In this document: in pieces, positions 8,507 through 18,316 of the stretch
Position numbering within the stretch: the first letter of the stretch is position 1
How the letters are laid out: each line of letters starts with the position of its first letter
The notes under the pieces: model-generated
The model's database searches: none
The model's input: the letters and a program-made list of their open reading frames with translations, nothing else
Told to the model about the DNA's origin: nothing
NCBI RefSeq assembly: GCF_022808815.1
Contig: NZ_JAKZLC010000004.1
Coordinates: 396,536 to 460,535, forward strand
Length of the DNA stretch: 64,000 bases
Reading direction: 5' to 3'
DNA from: Geothrix paludis
GTDB lineage: Bacteria > Acidobacteriota > Holophagae > Holophagales > Holophagaceae
Program-made: the position numbers and the translations under genes

Positions 8507-10438
8507 TTACTGGGGCAGGTGCATGGGCACGGACGTGACGATCACGCCGGGCTTCACGAGCAGGGCCGCCTTGATGCGCAGGGCGCTCTGGTTGTGCAGG
8601 AACTGCTGCCACCACTTGGGGGCGATGAACTCCGGCAGGATGACCGTGAGGACCAGCTCGGGCTCCGCAAGCCGGATGCGGTCCACCTCCGCCAGGATCG
8701 GCTCCACGACCTTGCGGTAGGGGCTTGGGATGCAGCGCAGGGGCACGCCCATGCCGTAGATGGTCCAATCCGCCCGCAGCTTCTCCATGGCCCTGCTCTC
8801 CCGGACGCCGTCGGAGCCCAGGTCCACCGTGAGGGCCTCCACGCGATCCCCGGCGACGTGGCGGCCGTAGAGCAGGGACTGCACCACGCCCCGGTGGATG
8901 CTGTTCACCAGCACCAGGGCGTGGTGCTTGGTGGGCAGGGTGGCGTCCGTCCGGCTGGCGGCCAGCTTGCCCTTCACGCCGACATAGTGGCGGCGGATGT
9001 TGAAGTGCACCACCACCAGGGCCGGCACCAGCAGGATCACGATCCAGGCCCCGTGGATGAACTTGGTGACGGCGATGTCCAGCAGCACCACGAAGGCGGT
9101 GATGGCCCCCAGGCCATTGATGGCCGCCTTCAGGTGCCAGTGGCGGCCCCGGACCTTCCGCCAGTGGGCCACCATGCCCGTCTGGCTGATGGTGAAGCCC
9201 ATGAACACGCCCGCGGCGTAGAGGGGCAGCAGGATGTCCGTGTTGGCATGGAAGAGCCAGACCAGCACCCCCGAGAAGAAGAAGAGGATGAGGATGCCGT
9301 TGGAGAACACCAGGCGGTCGCCCTGGCTCGCGAACTGGCGGGGCAGGAACCCGTCCCGGGCCTGGAGTGCCGCCAGCCGGGGGAAATCCGCGAAGGCCGT
9401 GTTGGCCGCCACCACCAGGATGGCGAAGGTGAAGCCCTGGACCACGTAGTAGACCAGCTTGGGGAACCCGTGGCTGATATCCCCCAGGATGGCCTTGTTC
9501 AGCTTGGACAGCAGCGTCTCGGCCACCACCGCGGGATCCGCGCTGTGCTGGTAGGTCACGCCGAACCGGTGGGCCAGGAGCGTGATCCCCAGGAACATGA
9601 CCGCCAGCAGCCCCACCATCCACAGCATGGTCTTGGCGGCATTGGGGCCGGCGGGGTCCCGGAAGGCCGTGGTGCCATTGCTGATGGCCTCCACGCCGGT
9701 CAGGGCGGTACATCCGGCGCTGTAGGCCCGCATGAAAACCCAGGCCATGGTGAGGCCCGCCAGGTGCGTGCCCTGCTCCACAGCCGCCTGAGCCTGGACC
9801 GGCGAAGGCCCGCCCGCGATCACCAGCCTCAGCGTCCCGTAGCCGAGCACCACGAGGATGCTGATGACGAAGCCGTAGGTGGGGATGGCGAACAGGCCGC
9901 CGCTCTCCTTGACCCCACGGAGGTTCATGAGGGCGATGAAGCCGATGGCCGCCAGGGTCAGGGCGACGTTGTGGCCCTCCAGGGCCGGCAGGGCCGCCGT
10001 GATGGCCGCCACGCCCGAGGAGACGGACACGGCCACCGTCAGGATGTAGTCCAGGAGCAGCGATGCGCCGGCGGTCAGGGCGGCGAGGTCGCCCAGGTTC
10101 TCCATGGCGACGATGTAGGCGCCGCCGCCGCCGGGATAGGCGAGGATCGTCTGCCGGTAGCTGACGGCCAGGATGGCCAGCAGCGCCACGATGCCCAGGG
10201 CCACCGGGATGGACCAGCCGAACATGGCGTAGCCAGCGGCTCCGGCCAGGGCCCCGGCCCCGAGGGCGTGGCCCATCGTGCTGGACAGGGACGCCATGAT
10301 CTCCTGGGTGGCATAGGCCACGGAGGACAGGGCGTCGGAGCTGAATACCGCCAGGGCGACGGGATTGCTGATCTTGGTGTGCTGCGTCTCTTCGCTGGAG
10401 AGCCGACGTCCCAGCAGGATCCGCCTCAAGCTCTGCAT
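8507..10438 (-). CDS. KimA-like APC-superfamily potassium permease (copy 1)
   Basis: A 643-residue inner-membrane protein. The amino end (RRILLGRRLSSEE, then LAVFSSDALSSVAYATQEI) and the SYRQTILAYPGGGGAYIV segment match Bacillus subtilis KimA (YdaO), a proton-coupled potassium importer of the APC superfamily. About twelve helices are followed by a cytoplasmic C-terminal domain of about 180 residues, the region that binds c-di-AMP in Firmicutes. Whether this organism uses c-di-AMP cannot be seen here. It lies 21 bp downstream of a paralogue with the same layout, so the pair is probably co-transcribed. An amino-acid substrate is the alternative. Confidence 0.8.
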   Translation of the reverse strand: MQSLRRILLGRRLSSEETQHTKISNPVALAVFSSDALSSVAYATQEIMASLSSTMGHALGAGALAGAAGYAMFGWSIPVALGIVALLAILAVSYRQTILAYPGGGGAYIVAMENLGDLAALTAGASLLLDYILTVAVSVSSGVAAITAALPALEGHNVALTLAAIGFIALMNLRGVKESGGLFAIPTYGFVISILVVLGYGTLRLVIAGGPSPVQAQAAVEQGTHLAGLTMAWVFMRAYSAGCTALTGVEAISNGTTAFRDPAGPNAAKTMLWMVGLLAVMFLGITLLAHRFGVTYQHSADPAVVAETLLSKLNKAILGDISHGFPKLVYYVVQGFTFAILVVAANTAFADFPRLAALQARDGFLPRQFASQGDRLVFSNGILILFFFSGVLVWLFHANTDILLPLYAAGVFMGFTISQTGMVAHWRKVRGRHWHLKAAINGLGAITAFVVLLDIAVTKFIHGAWIVILLVPALVVVHFNIRRHYVGVKGKLAASRTDATLPTKHHALVLVNSIHRGVVQSLLYGRHVAGDRVEALTVDLGSDGVRESRAMEKLRADWTIYGMGVPLRCIPSPYRKVVEPILAEVDRIRLAEPELVLTVILPEFIAPKWWQQFLHNQSALRIKAALLVKPGVIVTSVPMHLPQ

Positions 10439-10459
10439 CCGTGTCTCCCGGACAGAACG

Positions 10460-12349
10460 CTACTCCAGTATGGGCTCCAGGTGGTAGGGGATCGAGATCA
10501 CCACGGTCTTGGGCTTCATGAGCAGGGTGCCCTTGATGCGCCAGGCGGTCTGGTTGTGCAGGAGGTTGGCCCACCAGTGGCCCGTGACGAATTCCGGCAG
10601 GATCACCGTGATGGTGTACTCCGGCTCCACGCGGCGCATGCGGTCCAGCTCCTCCACGATGGGCTCCACGATCTTGCGGTAGGGGCTGCGGATGGACCGC
10701 AGGGGGATGCCCTCGCAGTACCGCGGCCAGTCGGACCGCAGCTTCTCCAGGGCCGCGCTGTCGCGGCCGTGCTCGTCCGGGAAATCCACGGTGAGGGCCT
10801 CCACCTCGCCGTGATCCGCGATGACCTTGGCGTAGTTCAGGGACTGCACCACGCCGGAGTGGATGCCGGAGACCAGCACCACCACGCGGTTCTTGCGGGG
10901 CGTGATGAAATCCGCCCGGCTGCCGGCCAGGATGGACTTCACGCGGATGTAGTGCCGGTGGATGTTGAAGAAGGTCATCACCATGAGGGGCAGAACCAGC
11001 ACCACCACCCAGGCCCCGTGGGTGAACTTCGTCAGGATGATCACCGTCATGACGACCAGGGTGGTGAGGCCCCCGGCGCCGTTGATGAGCGATTTGAAGA
11101 CCCACCGGCGGCCGCGGAGCTTCAGCCAGTGCCGGACCATGCCCATCTGGGACAGCGTGAAGCCCAGGAAGACGCCCACGGCGTAGAGCGGCAGCAGGTG
11201 ATGCTCACGGGCGTTGAAGATCCACAGGAGGACGCCCGAGAGGAAGGACAGGATGAAGATGCCGTTGGAGAACACCAGGCGATCGCCCTGGCTGGAGAAC
11301 TGGCGGGGCAGGAAGCCGTCGCGGGCCATCATGGCCGCCAGGCGCGGGAAGTCCGCGTAGGCCGTGTTGGCCGCCAGGCAGAGGATCAGCATGGTGAAGG
11401 CCTGCATGAGCAGGTAGGTGATGTGGGGAAGCCCCGGGCCGTTCCCGAGGATCCGGTGCTCCAGCATGGACAGCAGAGATTCGCCCTCGCCGGTGTACAT
11501 GATGCCGAAGTGGTTGGACAGCCAGGTGATGCCCAGGAACATGGCGCCGAGCATCAGCACCATGGCGATCATGGTCTTGCCCGCGTTCCGCGCCGTGGGC
11601 TCTCGGAAAGCCGAGACGCCGTTGGAGATGGCCTCCACGCCCGTGAGGGCCGTGCAGCCGGCCGCATAGGCCTTCATGAACACCCAGATGGCGATCCAGC
11701 CCGGCAGGGGCGGCGCCACCACCGCGTGATGTTCTCCCGCCGCCACGCCTCCCGCGAAGTAGCGCCAGAACCCGAGCGCGATGATCGCGAACATGGAGAT
11801 CACGAACCCGTAGGTCGGAACGGAGAACACCGCCCCGCTCTCCTTCACTCCCCGCAGGTTGATCAGCCCAATGAAGGCCACCACCGCCAGGGCGAGGGCC
11901 ACCCGGTGGGCGTCCGCCCCGGGAAAGGCGCTGGTGATGGCGGTGACGCCGGCGGAGACGCTCACAGCCACCGTCAGCACGTAGTCCACCAGCAGGGAGG
12001 CGCCCGCCACCTGGGCCGGCACCTCGCCCAGGTTCTCCTTGGCCACGATGTAGGCGCCGCCCCCGCTGGGATACGCGAAGATGGTCTGCCGGTAGCTGAT
12101 GGTGAGGATGGTCAGCAGCAGCACGATGCCCACGGCCACGGGCCAGGACCAGGACAGCACCGCCGGCCCGAAGGCGGCCATGGCCATGTAGGGCCCCAGG
12201 GCGGCCATGATTTCGCCGGTGGCGTAGGCCACGGAGGAGAGGGCGTCGGAGCTGAACACCGCCAGGGCGACGGGGTTGCTGATGCGGGCCTCGTGGCTTT
12301 CCTCGCTGGCGAGGCGGCGGCCCAGCAGGAGGCGTCGGACATTGGCCAT
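10460..12349 (-). CDS. KimA-like APC-superfamily potassium permease (copy 2)
   Basis: A 629-residue paralogue of the next gene, with the same opening (RRLLLGRRLASEE), the same SSDALSSVAYATGEI segment and SYRQTIFAYPSGGGAYIV. I chose the ATG at 12349; a TTG two codons earlier is possible. Both copies keep the full membrane domain and the C-terminal cytoplasmic domain with its PYRKIVEPIV segment, so both look functional. It may differ from copy 1 in affinity or regulation. The EamA-like gene upstream is 16 bp away on the same strand. Confidence 0.8.
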   Translation of the reverse strand: MANVRRLLLGRRLASEESHEARISNPVALAVFSSDALSSVAYATGEIMAALGPYMAMAAFGPAVLSWSWPVAVGIVLLLTILTISYRQTIFAYPSGGGAYIVAKENLGEVPAQVAGASLLVDYVLTVAVSVSAGVTAITSAFPGADAHRVALALAVVAFIGLINLRGVKESGAVFSVPTYGFVISMFAIIALGFWRYFAGGVAAGEHHAVVAPPLPGWIAIWVFMKAYAAGCTALTGVEAISNGVSAFREPTARNAGKTMIAMVLMLGAMFLGITWLSNHFGIMYTGEGESLLSMLEHRILGNGPGLPHITYLLMQAFTMLILCLAANTAYADFPRLAAMMARDGFLPRQFSSQGDRLVFSNGIFILSFLSGVLLWIFNAREHHLLPLYAVGVFLGFTLSQMGMVRHWLKLRGRRWVFKSLINGAGGLTTLVVMTVIILTKFTHGAWVVVLVLPLMVMTFFNIHRHYIRVKSILAGSRADFITPRKNRVVVLVSGIHSGVVQSLNYAKVIADHGEVEALTVDFPDEHGRDSAALEKLRSDWPRYCEGIPLRSIRSPYRKIVEPIVEELDRMRRVEPEYTITVILPEFVTGHWWANLLHNQTAWRIKGTLLMKPKTVVISIPYHLEPILE

Positions 12350-12365
12350 GTTCAAGGCTCCTGGT

Positions 12366-12785
12366 TCAGCGGGCCATCAGCCAGAGGCCGGAGAGGGTGG
12401 CCACGAGTCCCACCAGCTTGGAGGGCTGGAGCTGCTCGCGGAAGAGGAGGAAGGCCATCAGGGCCACGAGGATGAAGTTCGCATTCATGATGCCCACGCC
12501 CACGGCGGCCTTGGCGCCCCGAAAGAAGCTTTCGTTCACGGCGATCAGGGCCGCCGCGGTGGCGATCCCGGCCACCAGGGCCCAGACCGTGGCTCCGGCG
12601 GGCGCGCCGGGGCGCCCGCGCCACAGCCAGTAGGCCAGCGCCAGGGGCACCTCGCCGGCCACCACCCAGAAGAGGACCGCCGCGGGCGGCAACCCGTGGT
12701 GACCCGCGGCCTTCATGCCCAGGTTGCCCAGGCCCATGAGGACCATCGCCGCCATTGCCCAACCCAACCACGCCATACCCGGCAC
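12366..12785 (-). CDS. EamA/DMT-type half-size membrane protein
   Basis: A protein of 136-139 residues (GTG at 12785 or ATG at 12776) with four or five hydrophobic helices. It ends in the typical EamA pattern: NANFILVALMAFLLFREQL, then KLVGLVATLSGLWLM. Full EamA carriers have ten helices from two repeats. This is a single repeat, as in small multidrug-resistance-like or YnfA-size proteins, and probably works as a dimer. The substrate is unknown. It is the first gene of the leftward run into the two KimA-like permeases. Confidence 0.7.
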   Translation of the reverse strand: MPGMAWLGWAMAAMVLMGLGNLGMKAAGHHGLPPAAVLFWVVAGEVPLALAYWLWRGRPGAPAGATVWALVAGIATAAALIAVNESFFRGAKAAVGVGIMNANFILVALMAFLLFREQLQPSKLVGLVATLSGLWLMAR

Positions 12786-12932
12786 ACCCCAAAGGAACCC
12801 ATTATGGGGGCAGGCGCAGGCTGTGGCGACAAGGGTTGACGGACGCCACAGGCGCTGGGGCCCATCCGCCGGGGAGGACGGGTTGGAGATTCCGGTCGGC
12901 TACGGGAAACTGGAGGTTCGCAAGGAGGGCGG

Positions 12933-13859
12933 ATGCCCCGATTCTCGAAGCGCGTGGGCCGCGAAGTGCTCGAAGGACATCCCCGCCTCCCCGAGTGGAT
13001 CACCAAGGAGCGGGTGAAGCTCGGAGACCTCCACGGCATGAAGGCGGGCCTCCGGGATTCGCACCTGCACACGGTCTGCGAGGAGGCCCGCTGCCCCAAC
13101 CGCACCCACTGCTTCACCCATGGCACGGCCACCTTCCTCCTCATGGGCGAGGTCTGCACCCGGGCCTGCGGCTTCTGCAGCATCCAGAGCGGCAAGCCGA
13201 GGGCCCTGGATCCCCACGAGCCCACGGAGACGGCTGAGCGCGTGGCTGCGCTGGGCCTGCGCTTCGCCGTGCTGACCTCCGTGAACCGCGATGACCTGCC
13301 GGACGGCGGCGCCGCCCACTTCGCCGAGACCATCCTCGCCATCCGCCGCCGCAACCCCGGCGTGGGCGTGGAGGTGCTGGTGCCCGACTTCCTGGGTGAC
13401 CTAGACGCCGTGGCCCGGGTGGTGGCCGCGGGCCCCGCCGTGTTCAACCACAACACCGAGACCGTGCCCAGCCTCTACCCCGAGGTACGGCCTGCGGGCA
13501 GGTTTGAGCGCAGCCTTCGCGTGCTGGCGCACGCGAAGGAAATGGGGAAAGCGCTCTATGGCGACGCCTTCCGCACCAAGAGCGGCCTCATGCTCGGGCT
13601 CGGTGAAACCGAAGCCGAGCTGATGACCACCTTCGAGGCCCTGGCGATCCATGGCGTCAACATCCTCACCCTGGGCCAGTACCTGCGCCCCACCCGCCAT
13701 CAGCTGCCCGTGAAGCGCTATGTGCATCCGGACGAGTTCGCGGTCCTGGGCACCAAGGCCAAGGCCTTCGGCTTCCAGACCGTCTACGCTGGGCCCCTCG
13801 TGCGCTCCAGCTTCAACGCCCACGAGGTGGCAGGCATGGAAGGCATCAGCATCGCCTAG
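12933..13859 (+). CDS. lipA: Lipoyl synthase
   Basis: Radical SAM enzyme of 308 residues that inserts two sulfurs into protein-bound octanoyl groups. The auxiliary cluster motif CEEARCPNRTHC (C-x4-C-x5-C) precedes the radical SAM motif CTRACGFC (C-x3-C-x2-C). The RSS motif near the C-terminus (PLVRSSFNAHE) provides the conserved serine ligand. GLMLGLGETEAE and the length agree with the family. No lipB is adjacent. The 147-bp gap to the divergent EamA-like gene should hold its promoter. Confidence 0.97.
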   Translation: MPRFSKRVGREVLEGHPRLPEWITKERVKLGDLHGMKAGLRDSHLHTVCEEARCPNRTHCFTHGTATFLLMGEVCTRACGFCSIQSGKPRALDPHEPTETAERVAALGLRFAVLTSVNRDDLPDGGAAHFAETILAIRRRNPGVGVEVLVPDFLGDLDAVARVVAAGPAVFNHNTETVPSLYPEVRPAGRFERSLRVLAHAKEMGKALYGDAFRTKSGLMLGLGETEAELMTTFEALAIHGVNILTLGQYLRPTRHQLPVKRYVHPDEFAVLGTKAKAFGFQTVYAGPLVRSSFNAHEVAGMEGISIA

Positions 13860-13860
13860 A

Positions 13861-13921
13861 AGCACTCGGGAACCGCGAGCTTTTCGCGCGCCCGCAGGGC
13901 TTTCGCGCCTTTCGCGGTTTC
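13861..13921. terminator. Inverted repeat between convergent lipA and Fe-S gene
   Basis: The 60 bp between the two converging genes contain imperfect complementary arms built from AACCGCGA and TTTCGCGGTTT words. A hairpin would form in both transcripts, so it probably acts as a bidirectional terminator. It resembles the repeat at 777-862. Confidence 0.45.
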
Positions 13922-14567
13922 AGTCCCGCCGCGGGTCCACCACGATGGCCACGGGCTCCGCCGGGCAGGCGAAGACGCAGAGGCCGCAGCCCGTGCAGAC
14001 ATCCGCCTCCACCACCGGATGGCCCACGGTCTCCCCCTCGCGGGGTTCCGCGATGCGGATGGCCTCCTCCGGGTAGGGGCAGCGGTCCACGCAGACGCGG
14101 CAGGCGCGGGGCTCCCGGTCCAGGTCGCCCCAGGTGGCGCAGAGGCCCGGCTTCACGCGGGCCGTGCCCATGCGCACGGCCTTCGGCCCCTCGAGCACGG
14201 TGCCATCCTTCCGGATGAGCCGGGGCCAGACCAGGGCCTCGTCGTCGCATTCGGCCACGCAGGGCAGCGTGGTGCAGAGGAAGCAGGGGATGCTGCGCGG
14301 GTCGAGGTAGGGCGTCTTCAGGCCCAGGCCTGCGTTGGGGCCCGCCTTGAGGATGGCGTTCTCGGGACAGGCCCGCATGCACTTGTCACAGCGGGTGCAC
14401 TTGGTGAGGAACTCCAGCTCGTCCAGCGCACCGGGGGGCCGCAGCAGCTTGGGCCCCAGGTTCGTCACCGCCTCCTCGACCCTATTGGCCACGAAGCCGG
14501 CGAACAAGGTACCGAGGGACTTGAAGAAGTCGCCTCGTTCCTGGGGTTCGTCGAGCTTCTTGGTCAT
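13920..14567 (-). CDS. Ferredoxin-type protein with multiple 4Fe-4S motifs (NapG/NapF-like)
   Basis: A 215-residue protein. Three clear cluster motifs are present: CTRCDKCMRACP near residue 57, CRVCVDRCP near 156, and CTGCGLCVFACP near 191. An additional cysteine pair occurs in CFLCTTLPCVAEC. The spacing resembles the NapG/NapF and MauM families of electron carriers, but there is no twin-arginine signal and no napA or napH nearby. I therefore call it only a cytoplasmic polyferredoxin. It starts 7 bp after the Asd-like gene, which follows purB, so the three appear to form an operon. Confidence 0.8.
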   Translation of the reverse strand: MTKKLDEPQERGDFFKSLGTLFAGFVANRVEEAVTNLGPKLLRPPGALDELEFLTKCTRCDKCMRACPENAILKAGPNAGLGLKTPYLDPRSIPCFLCTTLPCVAECDDEALVWPRLIRKDGTVLEGPKAVRMGTARVKPGLCATWGDLDREPRACRVCVDRCPYPEEAIRIAEPREGETVGHPVVEADVCTGCGLCVFACPAEPVAIVVDPRRD

Positions 14568-14574
14568 GGTGCCT

Positions 14575-15405
14575 TCAGTCCATCAGGCCCAGCACCCGCA
14601 TGGTGGGCCGCAGGGTCCCCCAGAGCACGGGGTCGAAGCCCAGGGTGAGGACGGCGGCCTTCCCGTCTCCCGTGAGGTCCAAGTGGGCCAGGAGATCCGC
14701 GCTCACCGCCACGTCCCGGGAGCTGGGCGCCGCCTCCACCCAGGCCACGCCGGCCGGAGCCGCCTTCTTCGCCAGGGAGCGCCCCTCCGCGGCGCGGATC
14801 TGGAGGATCAGCAGGTCCCCGTGGAACGAGGGCACGCGGATCTCCATGAGCCTGCCCTTGCCCGCCGCAGGCGGGACCGGCACCACCTCGAAGGCCTGGC
14901 GGTAGCCCAGCTTGGCGAGATCGGGATCCTCGCCGTTGAGGACGGCCAGGGTCTGCTCCACGAGGCCATCCAGGCCCCGGTCGCCCATCCAGGCCACGGA
15001 CCGCAGGTGGGTGCCACCCACGTCGCCGATGCCCTCCAGCAGGGAGGGCAGGAGCGCCAGCACCTGCTCCAGGGCCGGGCGCCCCCTCAGGGACTTCGCG
15101 CCCTTGGGCCACCCGCCCGCCAGGGGCATGGGGTCCACCCGGGCCTCGGGCTCGGCCCGCAGGTCCAGGATGCGCCCCGGGAATCCCTCCAGGAAGGAGG
15201 GCTCGGGCGAGTCGGCGAGGATCACCGCGTCCAGGCCCTCCAGCAGCGCCGGATCCGGGGCGAAGACCACCAGATCGCCCTCCTCCTCAGCCACGGTGAG
15301 CGGGCCGATGGACAGGGGCACCACCGAGGCATCCTGCGCCTCCAGCGCGTTCACGAGTTCGCGACCCAGCAGCGTCTGGGCGCCGATGACGGCGAGCTTT
15401 AGCAT
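14575..15405 (-). CDS. USG-1-like relative of aspartate-semialdehyde dehydrogenase
   Basis: A 276-residue protein. The N-terminal KLAVIGAQTLLGRELVNAL is a Rossmann start like that of aspartate-semialdehyde dehydrogenase. The second domain ends with a THAR-like region, but the catalytic cysteine motif (NCS/T) of true Asd is not visible. No cysteine is found where it should be. The protein is also shorter than Asd (330-370 residues). It therefore resembles the non-catalytic USG-1 type. Function unknown. It lies 22 bp after purB and 7 bp before the ferredoxin gene. Confidence 0.6.
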   Translation of the reverse strand: MLKLAVIGAQTLLGRELVNALEAQDASVVPLSIGPLTVAEEEGDLVVFAPDPALLEGLDAVILADSPEPSFLEGFPGRILDLRAEPEARVDPMPLAGGWPKGAKSLRGRPALEQVLALLPSLLEGIGDVGGTHLRSVAWMGDRGLDGLVEQTLAVLNGEDPDLAKLGYRQAFEVVPVPPAAGKGRLMEIRVPSFHGDLLILQIRAAEGRSLAKKAAPAGVAWVEAAPSSRDVAVSADLLAHLDLTGDGKAAVLTLGFDPVLWGTLRPTMRVLGLMD

Positions 15406-15427
15406 GTCGAACCTTTCGATGTCAGTG

Positions 15428-16879
15428 TCAGACGCGGACGGCGGCCTCGTCGGCCGGAGCGTGATCCTTCAGGGCGGCGGCCACGGGGCCCGCCAGGAAG
15501 GTCCGCACCTGGTCGCCGGCCCGGCCCGTGAAGCGGCCGGCGTCCAGCAGGGCGGCCAGCTCGGCCTCGGTCATGGCCCAGGCGGGATCCGCCGCCAGGA
15601 GCTTCAGCAGCTCGTTGGGACGGCCCTCGGCCTTGATGCGGCGTCCGGCCTCCAGGGCGGCCACGCGGAACCGCTCGTGCAGGTCCTGGCGGTCGCCGCC
15701 CCGCTTCACGGCCTCCATGAGCAGCACCTCGGCGGCCATGAAGGGCAGCTCCTGGGCCAGGCGCGCCTCGATCATCTTCGGGTAGACCACGAGGCCCGAG
15801 GCCACGTTGCGGAAGAGCACCAGGATGGCGTCCGCCGCCAGCAGGCCCTGGCTGATGGTGAGGCGCCGGTGGGCGCTGTCGTCCAGGGTGCGCTCCATCC
15901 ACTGGCTGGCGCTGGTCTGGTAGCTGGACGGCATGAGGCCCAGCACGAAGCGGGCGAGGCTGTTGATGCGTTCGGACCGCATGGGGTTGCGCTTGTACGG
16001 CATGGCGGAAGATCCGATCTGCTTCGTCTCGAAGGGCTCCTCCACCTCCTTGAGGTGCTGGAGCAGGCGCAGGTCGCAGGCGAACTTCGAGGCCGAGGCC
16101 GCGATCCCGCAGAGCACCTGCCCGATGCGGTCCTCCAGCTTGCGCGTGGCAGTCTGCCCGCTGACGGGAATGGCCGGGAAGCCCACCTTCTCGCAGAAGC
16201 GCCGCTCCAGGGCTTCGACCTTGTCGCCGTCGCCCTCGAAGAGCTCGAGGAAGCTGGCCTGGGTCCCCGTCGTGCCCTTCACACCGCGCACGGGCGTGGT
16301 GCGGATGAGGTGGTCCAGGTCCTCCAGGTCCAGCAGCAGGTCCTGGATCCAGAGGCTGGCGCGCTTGCCCACGGTGGTGGGCTGGGCGGGCTGGAAGTGG
16401 GTGAAGCCCAGCGTCGGCTGGTCCTTCCACTGGTTGGCGAAAGCGGCCAGGGCGGCGATCACGTCCTGGAGACGGCGACGCAGCAGGACCAGGGCCTCCT
16501 GCACGATCAGCAGGTCCCCGTTGTCGGTGACGAAGCAGCTGGTGGCGCCCAGGTGGATGATGGGCCGGGCACCAGGCGCCTGCTCGCCCCAGGCGTGGAT
16601 GGCGGCCATGACGTCGTGGCGCAGGGCGGACTCGTGCTTCGCGATGGCGTCCAGGTCCACGGCATCCTGGGTGGCCTTCAGCTCGGCGAGCTGCGCCTTC
16701 GTCACCGGCAGACCCAGCTCAGACTCGGCCTCCGCCAGGGCGATCCAGAGGCGGCGCCAGACCCGCTGGCGATAGAGGGGTGAGAGCAGGCGCACCATCG
16801 CCTTACTCGCGTAGCGGCTGGCCAGGGGATGCTCGAAACGCTCCAGGTCGGATCCGTCGTGGGGCGGGAGGAAAGGCAT
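15428..16879 (-). CDS. purB: Adenylosuccinate lyase
   Basis: A 483-residue enzyme cleaving SAICAR and adenylosuccinate in purine synthesis. The fumarase/aspartase superfamily signature [15 protein letters not shown] is intact. The [10 protein letters not shown] segment and the [16 protein letters not shown] loop are typical of the longer, eukaryote-like ADSL branch. I chose the ATG at 16879, which gives the usual family N-terminus; the reading frame stays open much further upstream, opposite glyA, without coding meaning. It is the first gene of the purB, Asd-like, ferredoxin run and divergent from glyA. Confidence 0.96.
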   Translation of the reverse strand: MPFLPPHDGSDLERFEHPLASRYASKAMVRLLSPLYRQRVWRRLWIALAEAESELGLPVTKAQLAELKATQDAVDLDAIAKHESALRHDVMAAIHAWGEQAPGARPIIHLGATSCFVTDNGDLLIVQEALVLLRRRLQDVIAALAAFANQWKDQPTLGFTHFQPAQPTTVGKRASLWIQDLLLDLEDLDHLIRTTPVRGVKGTTGTQASFLELFEGDGDKVEALERRFCEKVGFPAIPVSGQTATRKLEDRIGQVLCGIAASASKFACDLRLLQHLKEVEEPFETKQIGSSAMPYKRNPMRSERINSLARFVLGLMPSSYQTSASQWMERTLDDSAHRRLTISQGLLAADAILVLFRNVASGLVVYPKMIEARLAQELPFMAAEVLLMEAVKRGGDRQDLHERFRVAALEAGRRIKAEGRPNELLKLLAADPAWAMTEAELAALLDAGRFTGRAGDQVRTFLAGPVAAALKDHAPADEAAVRV

Positions 16880-16996
16880 GGGAACTCCGGCCTTCCAGTG
16901 TCTCACAGGCTCCGACCTGTGATTCCGCTCACGAAGAGGCTTCCATGCCGTCCGCGAAGCGCGGCTAGGATAGGGCATCACCCTGGAGCCTCCGCC

Positions 16997-18235
16997 ATGT
17001 ACGAAGTGATCCGAACCTCCGATCCCGCTGTGTTCCAGGCCCTGGAGCTGGAGGTGCAGCGCCAGCGGCATCACCTGGAGCTCATCGCCTCGGAGAACTA
17101 CGCGTCCCGCGCGGTCATGCAGACCATGGGATCGCACTTCACCAACAAGTACGCGGAGGGCTACCCGGGCAAGCGCTACTACGGCGGCTGCAGCCAGGTG
17201 GACATCGTGGAGAACCTGGCCCGCGACCGCGCCAAGCAGATCTTCGGCGCCGAGCACGCCAACGTGCAGCCCCACAGCGGCGCCCAGGCCAACATGGCGG
17301 TCTACCTGGCCGCCCTCAAGCCCGGCGATACGGTGATGGGCCTGGACCTGGCCCACGGCGGCCACCTTACCCACGGGCATCCGCTGAACAGCTCCGGCAT
17401 CCTCTACAAGTTCGTGCCCTACCACGTGCGCCAGGAGGACGAGCGCGTGGACATGGACGAGGTGCGCGCCCTGGCCAAGCAGCACAACCCCAAGATGATC
17501 GTGGTGGGGGCCTCGGCCTACAGCCGCACCTGGAACTTCCCCCTCTTCCGGGAGATCTGCGACGAGGTGGGCGCCATGCTCATGGTGGACATGGCCCATA
17601 TCGCCGGACTGGTGGCCACGGGGCATCACCCCAATCCCGTGCCCCACGCGGACTTCGTCACCACCACCACCCACAAGACCCTGCGGGGCCCCCGCGGCGG
17701 CATGATTCTCTGCAAATCCCAATATGCCAAGGATTTGGATCGTGCCGTCTTCCCGGGTGTCCAGGGCGGTCCCCTCATGCACGTCATCGCCGCCAAGGCC
17801 GTGGCCTTGCACGAGATCATGCAGCCTGAGTTCAAGGCCTACAGCGGCCAGGTGATTCGCAACGCCCACGCCCTGGCCAAGGGCCTGCAGGAGCGCGGCT
17901 GGCGCATCGTCAGCGGCGGCACGGACAACCACCTCTTCCTGGTGGACCTGCGGGACCACGACCTCCTGGGCCACGAAGCCGAATCCTGCCTCCACCGGGC
18001 GGGCATGACCACGAACAAGAACGGCATCCCCTTCGACCCCAACCCGCCCCTCAAGCCCTCCGGCGTGCGCCTGGGCAGCCCCGCCCTCACCACCCGCGGC
18101 ATGAAGGAGGAGGAAATGGACCAGATCGCCCGCTTCTTCGATGTCACCCTGCGCCATCGGGCGGATGAATGCACCTTCGCCCGCGTCCGCCAGGAGGTCT
18201 TCCACCTCACGGACCAGTTCCCGATCCCTGAGTAG
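16997..18235 (+). CDS. glyA: Serine hydroxymethyltransferase
   Basis: A 412-residue PLP enzyme that interconverts serine and glycine and supplies one-carbon units. The family opening [14 protein letters not shown] and the lysine motif [16 protein letters not shown] (Schiff-base lysine) are intact. The ATG at 16997 fits the family start; the frame is open upstream but enters the divergent purB promoter. Pairing with purB fits the formyl-THF demand of purine synthesis. A strong hairpin follows the stop. Confidence 0.97.
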   Translation: MYEVIRTSDPAVFQALELEVQRQRHHLELIASENYASRAVMQTMGSHFTNKYAEGYPGKRYYGGCSQVDIVENLARDRAKQIFGAEHANVQPHSGAQANMAVYLAALKPGDTVMGLDLAHGGHLTHGHPLNSSGILYKFVPYHVRQEDERVDMDEVRALAKQHNPKMIVVGASAYSRTWNFPLFREICDEVGAMLMVDMAHIAGLVATGHHPNPVPHADFVTTTTHKTLRGPRGGMILCKSQYAKDLDRAVFPGVQGGPLMHVIAAKAVALHEIMQPEFKAYSGQVIRNAHALAKGLQERGWRIVSGGTDNHLFLVDLRDHDLLGHEAESCLHRAGMTTNKNGIPFDPNPPLKPSGVRLGSPALTTRGMKEEEMDQIARFFDVTLRHRADECTFARVRQEVFHLTDQFPIPE

Positions 18236-18252
18236 TCCACGCCTTTTACGTA

Positions 18253-18298
18253 AGAGAATCATGCCCCAGACGCCAAAGCGCCTGGGGCATGATTCTCT
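18253..18298 (+). terminator. Long perfect hairpin after glyA
   Basis: A 17-bp perfect stem (AGAGAATCATGCCCCAG with its complement at 18282-18298) and a short loop lie 17 bp after the glyA stop. No U tract follows. It sits only 18 bp before the next start, so it separates the two genes or acts as a 5-prime structure for the second. Confidence 0.6.
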
Positions 18299-18316
18299 TC
18301 GGGAGAAAAGATCAGA

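Noticed and set aside
8519-12475. Open plus-strand frame of over 1300 codons opposite the two KimA-like genes
   Set aside because: His/Gln/Gly/Asp-rich translation with no domain; a mirror of GC-rich codons on the true coding strand.
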